A stretch of 64,000 bases of DNA from Flintibacter faecis (GTDB taxonomy: Bacteria > Bacillota > Clostridia > Oscillospirales > Oscillospiraceae). Positions 1-5,814 of this stretch are shown one piece after another. A program made the position numbers and the translations under genes. The notes beneath the pieces are model-generated. The model did not search any database. It was not told the origin of the DNA and saw nothing but the letters and a program-made list of their open reading frames with translations. The stretch is from positions 1 through 64,000 of the forward strand of contig NZ_JACOPN010000006.1 of the NCBI RefSeq assembly GCF_014287875.1. The letters run 5' to 3'. Position 1 is the first letter of the stretch. Every line of letters starts with the position of its first letter.

Positions 1-66
1 AATAAGAAATACATGAACATGAAGCACTTGGAGGCGGTCATGGACGACGCCTCTATTGCCGGCTGA
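1..66 (+). CDS. C-terminal end of an unidentified protein (partial)
   Basis: The window opens inside a reading frame that gives 21 residues ending in a TGA at 64-66. The tail is hydrophilic and acidic and I do not recognise the family. Base composition is ordinary, and the stop codon lies inside a hairpin (59-80), which fits the real end of a transcription unit. Nothing can be said about function. Confidence 0.5.
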   Translation, partial: NKKYMNMKHLEAVMDDASIAG

Positions 67-80
67 CTTCATTCAGCCGG
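59..80 (+). terminator. Hairpin at the end of the first partial gene
   Basis: A perfect 8-bp inverted repeat, CCGGCTGA and TCAGCCGG, with a 6-nt loop starts within the last codons of the partial gene. There is no clean U-run after it (only a short TTTTG at about 95), so it may be a weak or Rho-assisted terminator. Confidence 0.4.
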
Positions 81-108
81 AGCCTGCAAACAATTTTGCG
101 CATAAATC

Positions 109-146
109 TTGACGGGACCAACAAAATTCATACTTTACTATATAAT
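109..146 (+). promoter_or_regulatory. Candidate promoter of the HEPN-like gene
   Basis: TTGACG at 109-114 is followed after 16 nt by TACTTT (131-136). TATAAT at 141-146 is an alternative -10 box. Both lie just upstream of the start at 184. Confidence 0.4.
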
Positions 147-183
147 ATCTTCATCTCCGTAAAGTTGCAAAGGAGTGTAAAGT

Positions 184-774
184 ATGTCAGTTTCTGTTGG
201 GCAACGGGTCCAATCGATGATAGACCACATGTCAAAAGGTGAGATTGAATTGGCACTTTCTGATATTTGTATCGCAATAGATATAACATCTCAAAAGTAT
301 TACAACGAACCAAATTCTTCTGCCTCTTGTTACAAACGTTTTCTTAAAGAAAACATATGGATGATTGTTGTAACCGGAATGGGATCACTAATCACAGAAG
401 CTGTTAAGCTTCCCTTTACGCATAAGGATATTAAATCTGATTACGAAGGGTATTGCACTTTGGAGCAGATTATTTATCATGTTATGCGTTGCGGTTTAAT
501 ACACGGAACTGGTGAAGAAAGTAAAATTGTTTGGAACACTAATGTTCCGCTTGCCATAGATAAAGATCAAAATCTAAACATTTCTCCAAGCTTTATTTGG
601 GGATTAGCCTTATGCGTTATTACATGCCCAGTTAATCTCCATGAACGGGTTGGGGACTATTGCTGGATATCTATGGCCACATTTAAGTATTTGATTAATG
701 ATCTGTGGGGAAAACGGGATAGCGTAAAAAATATGATCAAAAGTCAGTATGATGTAACAATCAAGGAATGCTAG
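184..774 (+). CDS. HEPN-like protein, possible RNase
   Basis: This 196-residue soluble protein starts at ATG 184, 8 nt after AAGGAG. The family is not one I can name. The middle of the protein carries R102-CGLI-H107, which fits the R-x4-6-H signature of HEPN domains, and it is preceded by helical segments with a conserved-looking DIC..ID stretch near residues 27-33. HEPN proteins are commonly RNases in toxin-antitoxin, abortive infection and CRISPR settings. The gene is AT-rich compared with the housekeeping part of the window and sits directly upstream of a toxin/immunity array. No partner nucleotidyltransferase is visible. The HEPN call rests on one motif and predicted helices, so it is tentative; a non-catalytic helical protein is the alternative. 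Confidence 0.55.
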   Translation: MSVSVGQRVQSMIDHMSKGEIELALSDICIAIDITSQKYYNEPNSSASCYKRFLKENIWMIVVTGMGSLITEAVKLPFTHKDIKSDYEGYCTLEQIIYHVMRCGLIHGTGEESKIVWNTNVPLAIDKDQNLNISPSFIWGLALCVITCPVNLHERVGDYCWISMATFKYLINDLWGKRDSVKNMIKSQYDVTIKEC

Positions 775-907
775 GAAAAATAAAAGGACGAAACCTGCTA
801 TCAACCTGTATTGCATAATCTAAATGCAGAATGAATACCTCTTGCCGACTACCAGCAAACCATTGATATATTTGTATTTTCTGAGATCCTATAATTACAC
901 TCGGACC

Positions 908-939
908 AAGGGTAGATCTTTATGGAATCTACCCTTTTC
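908..939 (+). terminator. Terminator hairpin of element A
   Basis: AAGGGTAGAT at 908-917 pairs with ATCTACCCTT at 927-936, followed by a short T-run. It corresponds in position to hairpins at 3281, 4529 and 5502 that have different but paired stems. Confidence 0.75.
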
Positions 940-949
940 TTATATGCAA

Positions 950-979
950 AATGCCGAATTTTCAAATTCGGCATTTTTT
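950..979 (+). terminator. Second terminator of element A
   Basis: AATGCCGAATTT and AAATTCGGCATT form a nearly gapless hairpin followed by TTTT. A tandem terminator between the HEPN-like gene and the barnase module suggests the module is insulated from upstream transcription. Confidence 0.75.
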
Positions 980-1075
980 GTTGCATAGAAACGTGCAGCT
1001 ATTGACCGTTTTCAGCCTATTAGCAGAAGGGCGTTTTGCTGATATGAGGAGGAAAACAATGTATATAAAGAAAAC

Positions 1076-1666
1076 TTGCGGATATATTTTAGGCGAATCA
1101 TCCGCAGAAATTACCACGCTCAAAGGCTATTAGACACATTTTTCCCGGCAACAACACAAAGTGTGATCTGGAAATACTGGCGGGCGATTCTTGACCCAAA
1201 ACTGTGTGCAGACTGCCTGAGCCACCACGGCAAAATCTTTGCAATGGATGAAGTCCCGGAGATCGAACCACCGTTGCACGACAACTGCCGCTGTGCTATA
1301 CTGCCGATGGATACGATCACACCCGGTGGAGCAACAAAAGACGAGGAAAACGGTGCGGATTTCTATCTTGCGAATTTTGGGAAACTTCCGGATTACGATA
1401 TTTCAGATTCGGAGCTGCGGGCGCTGGGCTGGAAAAACGGAAAGCCGCCCAAGCGGTATGCTCCAGGGAAAATGTATACAAGGGATGTTTATGACAATGA
1501 TGACGGGCATTTGCCCTCCGCGCCGGGACGCATTTGGTATGAACCGGACATCAATTACTATGAGGGGCGCCGCAACGGACATCGAATTCTGTATTCTGAT
1601 GACGGCTTGATTTTTGTCACCTATGACCATTATCTGACTTTTTGCGAAATTCAAACTGGAGGTTGA
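1076..1666 (+). CDS. Barnase-type RNase toxin with MuF-like zinc motif; N-terminus frameshifted
   Basis: The frame encodes a phage-head-morphogenesis-like segment (C44-x2-C47 and H68-DN-C71-R-C73) and then a barnase-family RNase domain from about residue 101. The barnase catalytic set is complete: K132, E156, R166, R170 and H185 line up with barnase K27, E73, R83, R87 and H102. Barnase-type enzymes cut single-stranded RNA and kill the host cell unless barstar is bound. The only start in this frame is a TTG at 1076 without a ribosome-binding site. A good AGGAGG site and ATG lie at 1046-1061 in another frame, whose 24-residue product resembles the N-termini of modules 3 and 5 and stops at 1133. 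A single-base loss near 1122-1126 (AAAGG instead of AAAAGG) would explain this. The toxin is probably not translated at full length. A barstar gene follows 2 nt later. Confidence 0.8.
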   Translation: MRIYFRRIIRRNYHAQRLLDTFFPATTQSVIWKYWRAILDPKLCADCLSHHGKIFAMDEVPEIEPPLHDNCRCAILPMDTITPGGATKDEENGADFYLANFGKLPDYDISDSELRALGWKNGKPPKRYAPGKMYTRDVYDNDDGHLPSAPGRIWYEPDINYYEGRRNGHRILYSDDGLIFVTYDHYLTFCEIQTGG

Positions 1667-1668
1667 AC

Positions 1669-2013
1669 ATGAACGAGCGAATTGCGGTCACACTTGATTT
1701 TACAGCCTGTAAATACATTCCCGAGCTGTACAAGGAAATGCGCACAAAGATGGAATGGGACGATGATTTCGGAGAAAACTTGAGTGCATTGTGGGATATT
1801 CTCACCGGAATGCCTTATAAGGGCGATGATTTTACGATCATCCGCCCGGTCAGATTTGAAAATATTCCCCATGGGCAAAATGACATCTTCACCGAATATG
1901 TGGACAAACTGTGTGCAATCTTCCAACGCGCACAGGATCGGTATGGGAATATTACGGCAACCATTCGTTATACTGACTCTGAGAAAAATAATTTATCAAA
2001 TTATTTAATTTAA
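1669..2013 (+). CDS. Barstar family RNase inhibitor (immunity protein)
   Basis: This 114-residue protein has the barstar core: an FGENLSALWDILTG stretch equal to the inhibitor helix that plugs the barnase active site. Barstar D39 and W38 are conserved, but the residue matching D35 is Ser. The start at ATG 1669 is chosen because GGAGGTTG, at the very end of the toxin frame, is a strong ribosome-binding site. The 2-nt gap to the toxin stop implies coupled translation. Its role is to bind and block the upstream barnase-type domain in the cytoplasm. It is intact although the toxin N-terminus is frameshifted. Confidence 0.88.
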   Translation: MNERIAVTLDFTACKYIPELYKEMRTKMEWDDDFGENLSALWDILTGMPYKGDDFTIIRPVRFENIPHGQNDIFTEYVDKLCAIFQRAQDRYGNITATIRYTDSEKNNLSNYLI

Positions 2014-2015
2014 CG

Positions 2016-2085
2016 GATAAAAGCTCTTGCTGACTGCCTGTGAACCATTGATATGACAGAACTTTTCCAAGTCCTATCATTACAC
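2016..2085 (+). repeat. Structured intergenic element, copy B (truncated)
   Basis: This holds only the first part of the element (CTCTTGCTGAC ... AACCATTGATATGACAG ... AGTCCTATCATTACAC). It stops abruptly at 2085 and runs into the coding sequence of the DUF4417 module. Terminator and small hairpin are missing. The abrupt end looks like a recombination junction. Confidence 0.7.
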
Positions 2086-2655
2086 AGCGACATTGAAAAG
2101 CTATCCCGCTACCGGGCCGTACTTTCCCCTGATTTCAGCATGTATCTGGAAATGGCTCCCGTGATGCAGCTTTACAATGTGTTTCGCAACCGCTGGTGCG
2201 GCGCATACTGGGCATCGAAAGGAATCCGTGTTGTTCCCACAGTCAACTGGGGTGATGACTCCACGTTTGATTTTTGCTTTGAGGGGATCGAAAAAGGCAG
2301 CGTTGTTGCTGTCTCCACCTATATGGCATCTGAGCATGATAACCGCTGCGACCAGAAAGAATGGTTCATGGCCGGCTACAATGAACTGCTGCGGCGGATT
2401 GAACCGGCGAGAATCATCTGCTACAACACGCCATTTCCCGAAATGCAAGGCAACATTATATACGTGGATCATGAGCGCAGTTCCTGGAAGTACATGAACT
2501 ATGAGCGGAGTTTTCAAAAGGATGACTTGGAGGCATTCAAAATCGGTGGCGCATATCAAAAACCTTGTGATACAATAGAGCCGTACCTGATTGGAAAAGG
2601 CGGTGGAAGCGCCTATGGCGGAGAAATCAAACCGGCAAAACCAGAGGATGAGTGA
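2053..2655 (+). CDS. DUF4417 protein, N-truncated and cut short by an in-frame TGA
   Basis: The frame holds a DUF4417 domain: SPDFSMYLEM near residue 25, NRWCGAYWASKGI, a GSVVAVSTYM stretch and ICYNTPFPEM. The first 12 or so residues come from intergenic element B, so the normal N-terminus of the family is lost. The frame ends with TGA at 2653-2655, but the same frame continues beyond it with sequence that aligns to the uninterrupted module 4 (4587-5423), where an Arg codon CGT stands at this point. A CGA to TGA change is therefore likely. DUF4417 has no established activity that I know; it often stands at the N-terminal side of phage-like or polymorphic-toxin proteins. No ribosome-binding site precedes ATG 2053. 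Confidence 0.6.
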   Translation: MTELFQVLSLHSDIEKLSRYRAVLSPDFSMYLEMAPVMQLYNVFRNRWCGAYWASKGIRVVPTVNWGDDSTFDFCFEGIEKGSVVAVSTYMASEHDNRCDQKEWFMAGYNELLRRIEPARIICYNTPFPEMQGNIIYVDHERSSWKYMNYERSFQKDDLEAFKIGGAYQKPCDTIEPYLIGKGGGSAYGGEIKPAKPEDE

Positions 2656-2886
2656 TTTTGGGGAGAGCCGGGCGAAACAAAATATTCTTATACAGCAAAA
2701 GGAGAGCTTATTGAAACGCTGATTGGTTCTGACGGAAAAGCATATATGGAAATTCACCATACAAACCACGGTTTCCCCAAGTACCATGAAGTTCCACACC
2801 AACATAGCATCATTTGGGACCAGTCAGGCTTTCACTTCGGCAAAGAACAGACTGCCAAAAGCATTTTGTGCGGGAGGAATAAGAAT
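2656..2886 (+). pseudogene. Severed toxin domain of the DUF4417 module
   Basis: Downstream of the TGA the frame reads on with a toxin-like domain: G-E-P-G-E-T at the start, then IGSDGKAY, an HHTNHG motif and a VPHQHSIIWD motif. Module 4 has the matching GKPGE, IGEDGRAV, RHYTDH and NPHDHPIYW, so the His/Asp cluster is conserved between the two. His-rich clusters of this kind are typical of metal-dependent nuclease toxins, but I cannot name the family. This part has no start or ribosome-binding site of its own, so it is probably silent. Confidence 0.55.
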
Positions 2887-3201
2887 ATGGCAACATGGGT
2901 TGGCACAAACAGCTTTGAAGATAATCGGTTTAAAACGATCAGCGATTTTAAGCAGTGTATGCGGCGTGGCGGTGAAGTCCAGTTCGAGTGGAAAGGCGTG
3001 ATGTACTGCTGCTTTGGCTGCATTTCCTCCACAGCAGATACAGCGCCCAAAATGGTGATCTGTCAGGCTGGCTCTGTGGAAGTTAACACTCGTACAGAGA
3101 AGTGGTGTGATACTGCCGACGAAATTCTGGAGTACATGGTTGGGGAAGATCGTCTGCGCGATGTAATCACCAAAGTAAAGGTGTGGGAACGGACGATTTA
3201 A
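2887..3201 (+). CDS. Immunity protein of the DUF4417 toxin module
   Basis: This 104-residue protein starts at ATG 2887, 9 nt after GGGAGG at 2872-2877. Its core (TISDFKQCMRRGGEVQFEW, CDTADEILEYMVG, DRLRDVITKV) is clearly homologous to the end of the frame at 5133-5423. I infer immunity from its position right after a toxin-like domain and from its presence in both DUF4417 modules. The family is not one I can name. It stays in frame with the toxin domain, without a stop between them, so translation depends on the internal ribosome-binding site. Confidence 0.65.
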   Translation: MATWVGTNSFEDNRFKTISDFKQCMRRGGEVQFEWKGVMYCCFGCISSTADTAPKMVICQAGSVEVNTRTEKWCDTADEILEYMVGEDRLRDVITKVKVWERTI

Positions 3202-3280
3202 AGGATAAAACCTCTTGCCTGCTGCTTGTAAACCATTGATTTTACTGGATTTCTTCAGATCCTTTAATAACACTCCGACC

Positions 3281-3310
3281 ATGGGTGAGTCCTTATGGGA
3301 CTCACCCATT
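3281..3310 (+). terminator. Terminator hairpin of element C (first copy)
   Basis: ATGGGTGAGTCC (3281-3292) pairs with GGACTCACCCAT (3298-3309) around a 5-nt loop. There is no long U-run because the MITE-like repeat starts at 3311. Confidence 0.7.
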
Positions 3311-3472
3311 CAGCGTGTCGATAAACCCTTTTCTGTCATTCCGAGGAGCGCAGCGACGTGGGAATCCGTAACCAAAAAGTCGGGAATGTGCTGATACTCG
3401 TGAGTTTTAGGAACGGATTGCCACGTCGGCCCGTTGGGCCTCCTCGCAATGACAGGCTTTTTCGACAGTCTC
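3311..3472 (+). mobile_element. MITE-like repeat, copy 1
   Basis: This 162-bp non-coding element is repeated in inverted orientation at 5579-5740. Its ends are imperfect inverted repeats (TGTCGATAAA and TGTCGAAAAA followed by CTGTCATTCCGAGG or CTGTCATTGCGAGG). It encodes nothing and is flanked by a 30-bp direct repeat of the local terminator. Related fragments occur at 37341-37419, 53467-53570 and 60652-60690, so it belongs to a dispersed family in this genome. Confidence 0.75.
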
Positions 3473-3473
3473 T

Positions 3474-3503
3474 ATGGGTGAGTCCTTATGGGACTCACCC
3501 ATT
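3474..3503 (+). terminator. Terminator hairpin of element C (second copy)
   Basis: This is an exact duplicate of 3281-3310, lying on the other side of the MITE-like repeat. Confidence 0.65.
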
Positions 3504-3582
3504 AAAGTTGTACAGAAACGTACACCTTTCTTCCTTTTGTAGCCTATCTGTAGAAACCTAATTTTACATGATAGGAGGAAAT

Positions 3583-4137
3583 ATGATATACTACAAACGA
3601 TATACGGGAAAGTTGCTGCCGCAGAAAACGGCAGAGCAGCCAAGGTGGGTCCAATGGACGCACCATTCAGAAGGCAAAACCCACTGTGAAGAGTGCTTGA
3701 TGCTGGATGGATGTTTCTTTATGGCATCCAATCATCCACCTTATCCGCATCACCCATTCTGCCACTGTACTTTAGAGCCAGTTGATTATGCTGTAGTCCT
3801 GATAAATGCATCCGCATACAGTGACTATAGAAAATTTGATCCATATTTGTTTAACACAACCGGACTGCAAACACACAATAAAGAAAAACTCTTCAAAGAA
3901 TGGGGATATACTATCGACGATGCAAGATGGCTGCAAGCAGAGATAGAACGGCAAGCGAGGGAACGTTATGTCTCTGGGCAATATGAGCTTGGAAAGCTAA
4001 ATATGTTTGGACAAAGAATCAATATCAGAGTAACTATTCCAAAGAAAGATGGCTTTGGCGATGTTTCTTTTGTCACAGGTTGGATGGTAAAACCCAACGG
4101 GCAGATAAAACTGAATACGCCATACGGAGGTAAATAA
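3583..4137 (+). CDS. Toxin with MuF-like zinc motif and BECR/DUF6883-like C-terminal domain
   Basis: This 184-residue protein starts at ATG 3583 with AGGAGG 7 nt upstream (3571-3576). An N-terminal segment holds HCEEC, then PHHPFCHC, the metal-binding pattern of phage MuF/SPP1 gp7-type head proteins. From about residue 105 a compact domain follows (LFKEWGYTIDDA, GQYELGKL, GQRINIRV, VTGWMVKPNG, LNTPYGG) that resembles DUF6883-type domains of the BECR RNase-toxin fold. Cleavage of RNA is inferred from that resemblance only. The stop overlaps the ribosome-binding site of the immunity gene at 4139. The only intact toxin of this type in the window. Confidence 0.7.
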   Translation: MIYYKRYTGKLLPQKTAEQPRWVQWTHHSEGKTHCEECLMLDGCFFMASNHPPYPHHPFCHCTLEPVDYAVVLINASAYSDYRKFDPYLFNTTGLQTHNKEKLFKEWGYTIDDARWLQAEIERQARERYVSGQYELGKLNMFGQRINIRVTIPKKDGFGDVSFVTGWMVKPNGQIKLNTPYGGK

Positions 4138-4138
4138 T

Positions 4139-4447
4139 ATGACATACATGGACAATGTAGAAGTTATCATCGAAAAGGAAAAGTACACAAGAGATGGCGT
4201 TCATAAAGGTATGCAAGGGTGGATCACTGAACCAGAAAATATCAACGGATATTGGTTGGTTAATTTTCCTCAGTGCGGTGAAAAGAATGATATTGCTACA
4301 ATTCCCGTCAGGGAAGAAGATATGAAAGTGGTGAAAATCCTTGATGCACGCATAAACGAGCAAATCAAGGCACAATTTGAAAAAGAAGCCGATCAGGCAA
4401 AAACATTTACCGAAAAGCTGGATGATCTTTCTAATTATCGTATCTAA
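4139..4447 (+). CDS. Immunity protein, DUF4926-like, module 3
   Basis: The 102-residue protein begins at ATG 4139 behind GGAGG (4126-4130), one base after the toxin stop. It has a short beta-rich domain (VEVIIEKEKY, GVHKGMQGWI, GYWLVNFPQCGEK, TIPVREEDMKVV) similar to SH3-like DUF4926 proteins, then a charged tail. A paralogue lies at 6059-6370 with the same length and layout. It is called immunity because both copies directly follow a MuF-motif toxin or its remnant. The family name is tentative. Confidence 0.65.
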   Translation: MTYMDNVEVIIEKEKYTRDGVHKGMQGWITEPENINGYWLVNFPQCGEKNDIATIPVREEDMKVVKILDARINEQIKAQFEKEADQAKTFTEKLDDLSNYRI

Positions 4448-4450
4448 TGG

Positions 4451-4608
4451 GATAAAAACCTCTTGCTTGTCACTAGCAAACTATTGATATGACTGGATTT
4501 TTCCAAGTCCTATCATTACACTCCGACCATGGGAGAGTTCTACAAAGAGCTCTCCCATTTTTATTTATAGTTCCGATTTTTGATTTTTGCTGCACAAGAA
4601 TATGCAGC
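4451..4608 (+). repeat. Structured intergenic element, copy D
   Basis: Complete element: box (ACCTCTTGCTTG ... CTAGCAAACTATTGATATGAC ... AGTCCTATCATTACACTCCGACC), terminator hairpin 4529-4558 and small hairpin 4589-4608 (GCTGCA / TGCAGC around CAAGAATA). It then joins, without a ribosome-binding site, the middle of a DUF4417 coding sequence. Confidence 0.75.
4529..4565 (+). terminator. Terminator hairpin of element D
   Basis: ATGGGAGAGTTCT (4529-4541) pairs with AGAGCTCTCCCAT (4546-4558), including one G-U pair, with an ACAA loop and a following T-rich run. Confidence 0.8.
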
Positions 4609-5423
4609 TTTCTCTAATGGTGAAAATCATCTGCTACAACACGCCGCTTCCTGAAATGCGGGGAGACATCGTGTATGTGGACTATGAGCGCAGCTCGTGG
4701 AAATATATGAGCTATGAGAGAAATTATAAGGCAGAAGACCTCGACGCTTTCAAAATCGGCGAGACATATCGACCTGAACGTGATACAATAGAGCCATACC
4801 TGATCGACGGGGTATATAAGGGCGGCGGCAGCGCCTATGGTGGAAAGTGGCGTCCAAATCCAAATAAACCGCAAGATCAGCGTTTTTTAGGTAAACCGGG
4901 AGAAATAAAGACAACATATAAGAACGGGTACCGTGTTGACACCAAGATTGGTGAGGATGGACGTGCAGTAACAGAACGGCACTATACAGATCATAAGCAA
5001 CCATGGGCACATACCAATCCGCACGATCATCCAATTTATTGGAATAATCCTGCGGGATATCCCGACCCACAGCCTGCAATCAATTATCCGAATGGAGCAC
5101 CAGAATTTAAGCAATGGCGGGAGGCCTGCAATATGATCAAATACACAGTTTCTCCAGATAACACTTCAGAGCAGAATCGTTTTGTCAGCATCAGCGACTT
5201 CAAAACATGTATGAAATGGCATGGAGAGGTCGAATTCATGTGGAACGAAAATCTATATAGCATTACGCCTCGCAGCAACGGAAGAATCAGTATTTCCATG
5301 GCATACTGCGAAGATACTGAAAAACTCTGTGATACCTCCGATGAAGTTCTTGAATATATGGTTGGCCCTGACCGCCTGCGTGATGTGATCACACAGGTCA
5401 CAGTGCTTGACCGTTCAATTTAG
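4587..5423 (+). CDS. DUF4417 C-terminal part fused to toxin domain and immunity domain (module 4)
   Basis: One open frame of 278 residues. The first 11 or so residues derive from intergenic element D. Then comes the C-terminal half of DUF4417 (ICYNTPLPEMRG, SSWKYMSYE), a toxin-like domain (GKPGEIKTTYK, IGEDGRAV, ERHYTDHKQPW, NPHDHPIYW) and, without a stop, the immunity domain found also at 2887-3201. No ribosome-binding site precedes the possible starts (TTG 4587, ATG 4602, ATG 4617), so the module looks like an N-truncated cassette awaiting recombination. A strong internal site (GGGAGG 5119-5124, ATG 5133) could express the immunity part alone. The toxin family is not recognised; the conserved His and Asp residues suggest a metal-dependent hydrolase. 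Confidence 0.6.
   Translation: MLHKNMQLSLMVKIICYNTPLPEMRGDIVYVDYERSSWKYMSYERNYKAEDLDAFKIGETYRPERDTIEPYLIDGVYKGGGSAYGGKWRPNPNKPQDQRFLGKPGEIKTTYKNGYRVDTKIGEDGRAVTERHYTDHKQPWAHTNPHDHPIYWNNPAGYPDPQPAINYPNGAPEFKQWREACNMIKYTVSPDNTSEQNRFVSISDFKTCMKWHGEVEFMWNENLYSITPRSNGRISISMAYCEDTEKLCDTSDEVLEYMVGPDRLRDVITQVTVLDRSI
5133..5423 (+). CDS. Immunity protein of module 4, internal start
   Basis: A 96-residue product would begin at ATG 5133, 8 nt after GGGAGG. It aligns along its length with the protein at 2887-3201 (SISDFKTCMKWHGEVEFMW, CDTSDEVLEYMVG, DRLRDVITQV). The same internal ribosome-binding site position is kept in both modules, which argues that this start is used. It shares frame and stop with the longer upstream frame. 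Function is inferred from position. Confidence 0.6.
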   Translation: MIKYTVSPDNTSEQNRFVSISDFKTCMKWHGEVEFMWNENLYSITPRSNGRISISMAYCEDTEKLCDTSDEVLEYMVGPDRLRDVITQVTVLDRSI

Positions 5424-5577
5424 GAGGAATACCTCTTGCTGACCACCAGCAAACCATTGATATATCTGCATTTTCTGAAATCCTATCATTACACTCCCAC
5501 CATCGGAGTATCCTTCGGGGTACTCCGATTTTTTATTTTCCAAATTGTTCTGTGATCGTTGCACGGAAACGTGCGAC
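5424..5577 (+). repeat. Structured intergenic element, copy E
   Basis: Box (ACCTCTTGCTGACC ... AGCAAACCATTGATAT ... AATCCTATCATTACACTCCCACC), terminator hairpin 5502-5529 with a UUCG loop, and small hairpin 5558-5577 (GTTGCA / TGCGAC around CGGAAACG). The second MITE-like repeat is inserted directly after it, and the rest of the leader resumes at 5741. Confidence 0.75.
5502..5535 (+). terminator. Terminator hairpin of element E
   Basis: ATCGGAGTATCC (5502-5513) pairs with GGGTACTCCGAT (5518-5529) closing a TTCG tetraloop and followed by T6. The stem sequence differs from copies A, C and D, but pairing is kept. Confidence 0.85.
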
Positions 5578-5578
5578 T

Positions 5579-5740
5579 GAGACTGTCGAAAAAGCCTGTC
5601 ATTGCGAGGAGGCCCAACGGGCCGACGTGGCAATCCGTTCCTAAAACTCACGAGTATCAGCACATTCCCGACTTTTTGGTTACGGATTCCCACGTCGCTG
5701 CGCTCCTCGGAATGACAGAAAAGGGTTTATCGACACGCTG
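5579..5740 (-). mobile_element. MITE-like repeat, copy 2 (inverted relative to copy 1)
   Basis: Same 162-bp sequence as 3311-3472 in the opposite orientation. It is flanked by short imperfect repeats (CGTGCGACT before, CGTGCAACT after) that could be a target duplication. It splits the leader between the small hairpin and the toxin remnant of module 5. Confidence 0.75.
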
Positions 5741-5814
5741 CGTGCAACTTTTTGCCTATTTCCCCTTATTTGTGAAGAATGTCTTTCTTGTACTTTCAAA
5801 AGGGGGAATAATTA

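Larger units (their letters stand above)
834..999 (+). repeat. Structured intergenic element, copy A
   Basis: This is the first of five related non-coding elements that precede the toxin modules. In order it has the conserved box (ACCTCTTGC ... CAAACCATTGATAT ... ATCCTATAATTACACTC), a terminator hairpin at 908-936, an extra terminator at 950-979 found only in this copy, and the small hairpin 980-999 (GTTGCA / TGCAGC around TAGAAACG). The box, the hairpin positions and the order match copies C, D and E, and the stems differ in sequence but still pair. Confidence 0.75.
3203..3526 (+). repeat. Structured intergenic element, copy C, interrupted by a MITE
   Basis: The box (ACCTCTTGC ... TAAACCATTGAT ... 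ATCCTTTAATAACACTCCGACC) is followed by a terminator hairpin at 3281-3310. A 162-bp repeat (3311-3472) follows, then a second identical copy of the 30-bp terminator (3474-3503), then the small hairpin 3507-3526 (GTTGTA / TACACC around CAGAAACG). The duplicated terminator flanks the insertion as a direct repeat. Confidence 0.75.

Noticed and set aside
1113..1135. Programmed -1 frameshift in the barnase module
   Set aside because: The site CTC AAA GGC is not a clear slippery heptamer and no stimulating structure is evident. A one-base loss is simpler.
3358..3561. Short open frame identical to one at 5415-5693 on the other strand
   Set aside because: The identity comes from the MITE-like repeat. 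The frames have no ribosome-binding site and cross the terminator.
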